This document shows, piece by piece, positions 6,848-7,055 of a DNA stretch of 7,055 nucleotides (position 1 is the stretch's first letter; each line of letters starts with the position of its first letter). The translations under genes were made by a program, and so were the position numbers. Location of the stretch: the NCBI GenBank assembly GCA_020629815.1, contig JAHDCN010000143.1, forward strand, positions 1 to 7,055, given 5' to 3'. Source of the stretch: Verrucomicrobiota bacterium. Lineage in GTDB: Bacteria > Verrucomicrobiota > Verrucomicrobiia > Verrucomicrobiales > DEV007. The notes beneath the pieces are model-generated. The model made no database searches and was not told the origin of the DNA. It was given only the letters and a program-made list of their open reading frames with translations.

Positions 6848-7055
6848 ATGGCGCGATGGTTGTTTCTCATTGGATTGTTGGTTCCTGGGTTTCTGCAGTC
6901 GGCTGATCACCCCAACGTGATCCTGTTCATGGCAGACGACATGGGCATGGGTGACACCAGCGCGTATCAGGATTTCACCGGAAATTCCGATGAGGTGCAG
7001 CTGCACACGCCGAATATGGAGCGGCTGGCCCGGATAGGTATGCGCTTTACGGATG
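6848..7055 (+). CDS. Sulfatase, N-terminal part; continues past the right edge
   Basis: The frame is open from ATG at 6848 to the window end (69 residues). Residues 1-19 form a signal peptide (MARWLFLIGLLVPGFLQSA), pointing to export. Directly after it comes the sulfatase opening: HPNVILFMADDMGMGDTSAY, in which D30-D31 are the metal-binding aspartates, then LHTPNMERLARIGMRFTD (residues 52-69), which in the family leads into the CxPSR formylglycine site, here just beyond the edge. The start is fixed by the signal peptide and the usual distance to the DD motif; no strong ribosome site is seen. Role: hydrolysis of sulfate esters outside the cytoplasm, needing calcium and a formylglycine-generating enzyme not seen here. 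Comparison with the sulfatase at the left edge is impossible because the visible parts do not overlap. Confidence 0.92.
   Translation, partial: MARWLFLIGLLVPGFLQSADHPNVILFMADDMGMGDTSAYQDFTGNSDEVQLHTPNMERLARIGMRFTD

Noticed and set aside
6725..7006. A 93-codon minus-strand frame across the sulfatase start
   Set aside because: It is antisense to the signal peptide and metal-binding motif of the sulfatase and shows no domain.
1..7055. CRISPR array, tRNA or rRNA, insertion sequence or integrase
   Set aside because: I saw no regularly spaced repeats, no cloverleaf or ribosomal RNA sequence, and no transposase or integrase motifs on either strand.

Overview
The window looks like part of a chromosome from an environmental, probably aquatic, bacterium of the Planctomycetota-Verrucomicrobiota-Lentisphaerota group. 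This is inferred from gene content: two secreted-type arylsulfatases, an EF-hand/serine hydrolase fusion, and sulfatase wording (GFDYYFGDT followed by an [14 protein letters not shown] stretch) that I associate with these phyla. No marker gene is present, so the placement is tentative. The coding density is high and base composition is moderately GC-rich, with a clearly AT-rich gap near 5240-5360.

Layout. (1) Positions 3-1079 (+) are the C-terminal two thirds of a sulfatase whose N-terminus lies outside the window. (2) Positions 1080-1143 hold overlapping inverted repeats between two convergent genes and look like a bidirectional terminator. (3) A two-gene minus-strand operon follows. The upstream gene (3596-5203) resembles the fused ferredoxin/FAD subunit of xanthine dehydrogenase. 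Four bases after its stop comes the molybdopterin-binding-subunit homologue (1144-3591). (4) Positions 5204-5359 are AT-rich, with a probable promoter, two dyads and a 41-codon ORF that carries the best Shine-Dalgarno sequence of the region and overlaps the start of the operon. (5) Positions 5360-6556 (-) encode an exported serine hydrolase (beta-lactamase/transpeptidase fold) with two EF-hand calcium loops before the catalytic domain. (6) Positions 6557-6847 separate divergent genes and contain a possible 59-aa membrane or secreted peptide gene (6630-6809, +). (7) Positions 6848-7055 (+) are the N-terminus of a second sulfatase with a signal peptide.

The most notable point is the xanthine-dehydrogenase-like pair. 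Both reading frames are intact and tightly coupled and both keep the fold-level sequence of the family, but the cofactor sites are eroded. The first subunit has only one cysteine in the region that should supply eight ligands for two [2Fe-2S] clusters. The second has lost the consensus GFGGKE, FRGFGGPQ and GQG signatures around the molybdenum cofactor, while keeping the GExP motif with the catalytic glutamate. The FAD-domain motifs are largely kept. I infer a diverged, possibly repurposed flavoprotein complex rather than an ordinary purine or aldehyde hydroxylase. The flanking sulfatases suggest a polysaccharide-sulfate-using lifestyle; nothing in the sequence directly links them to the redox pair.
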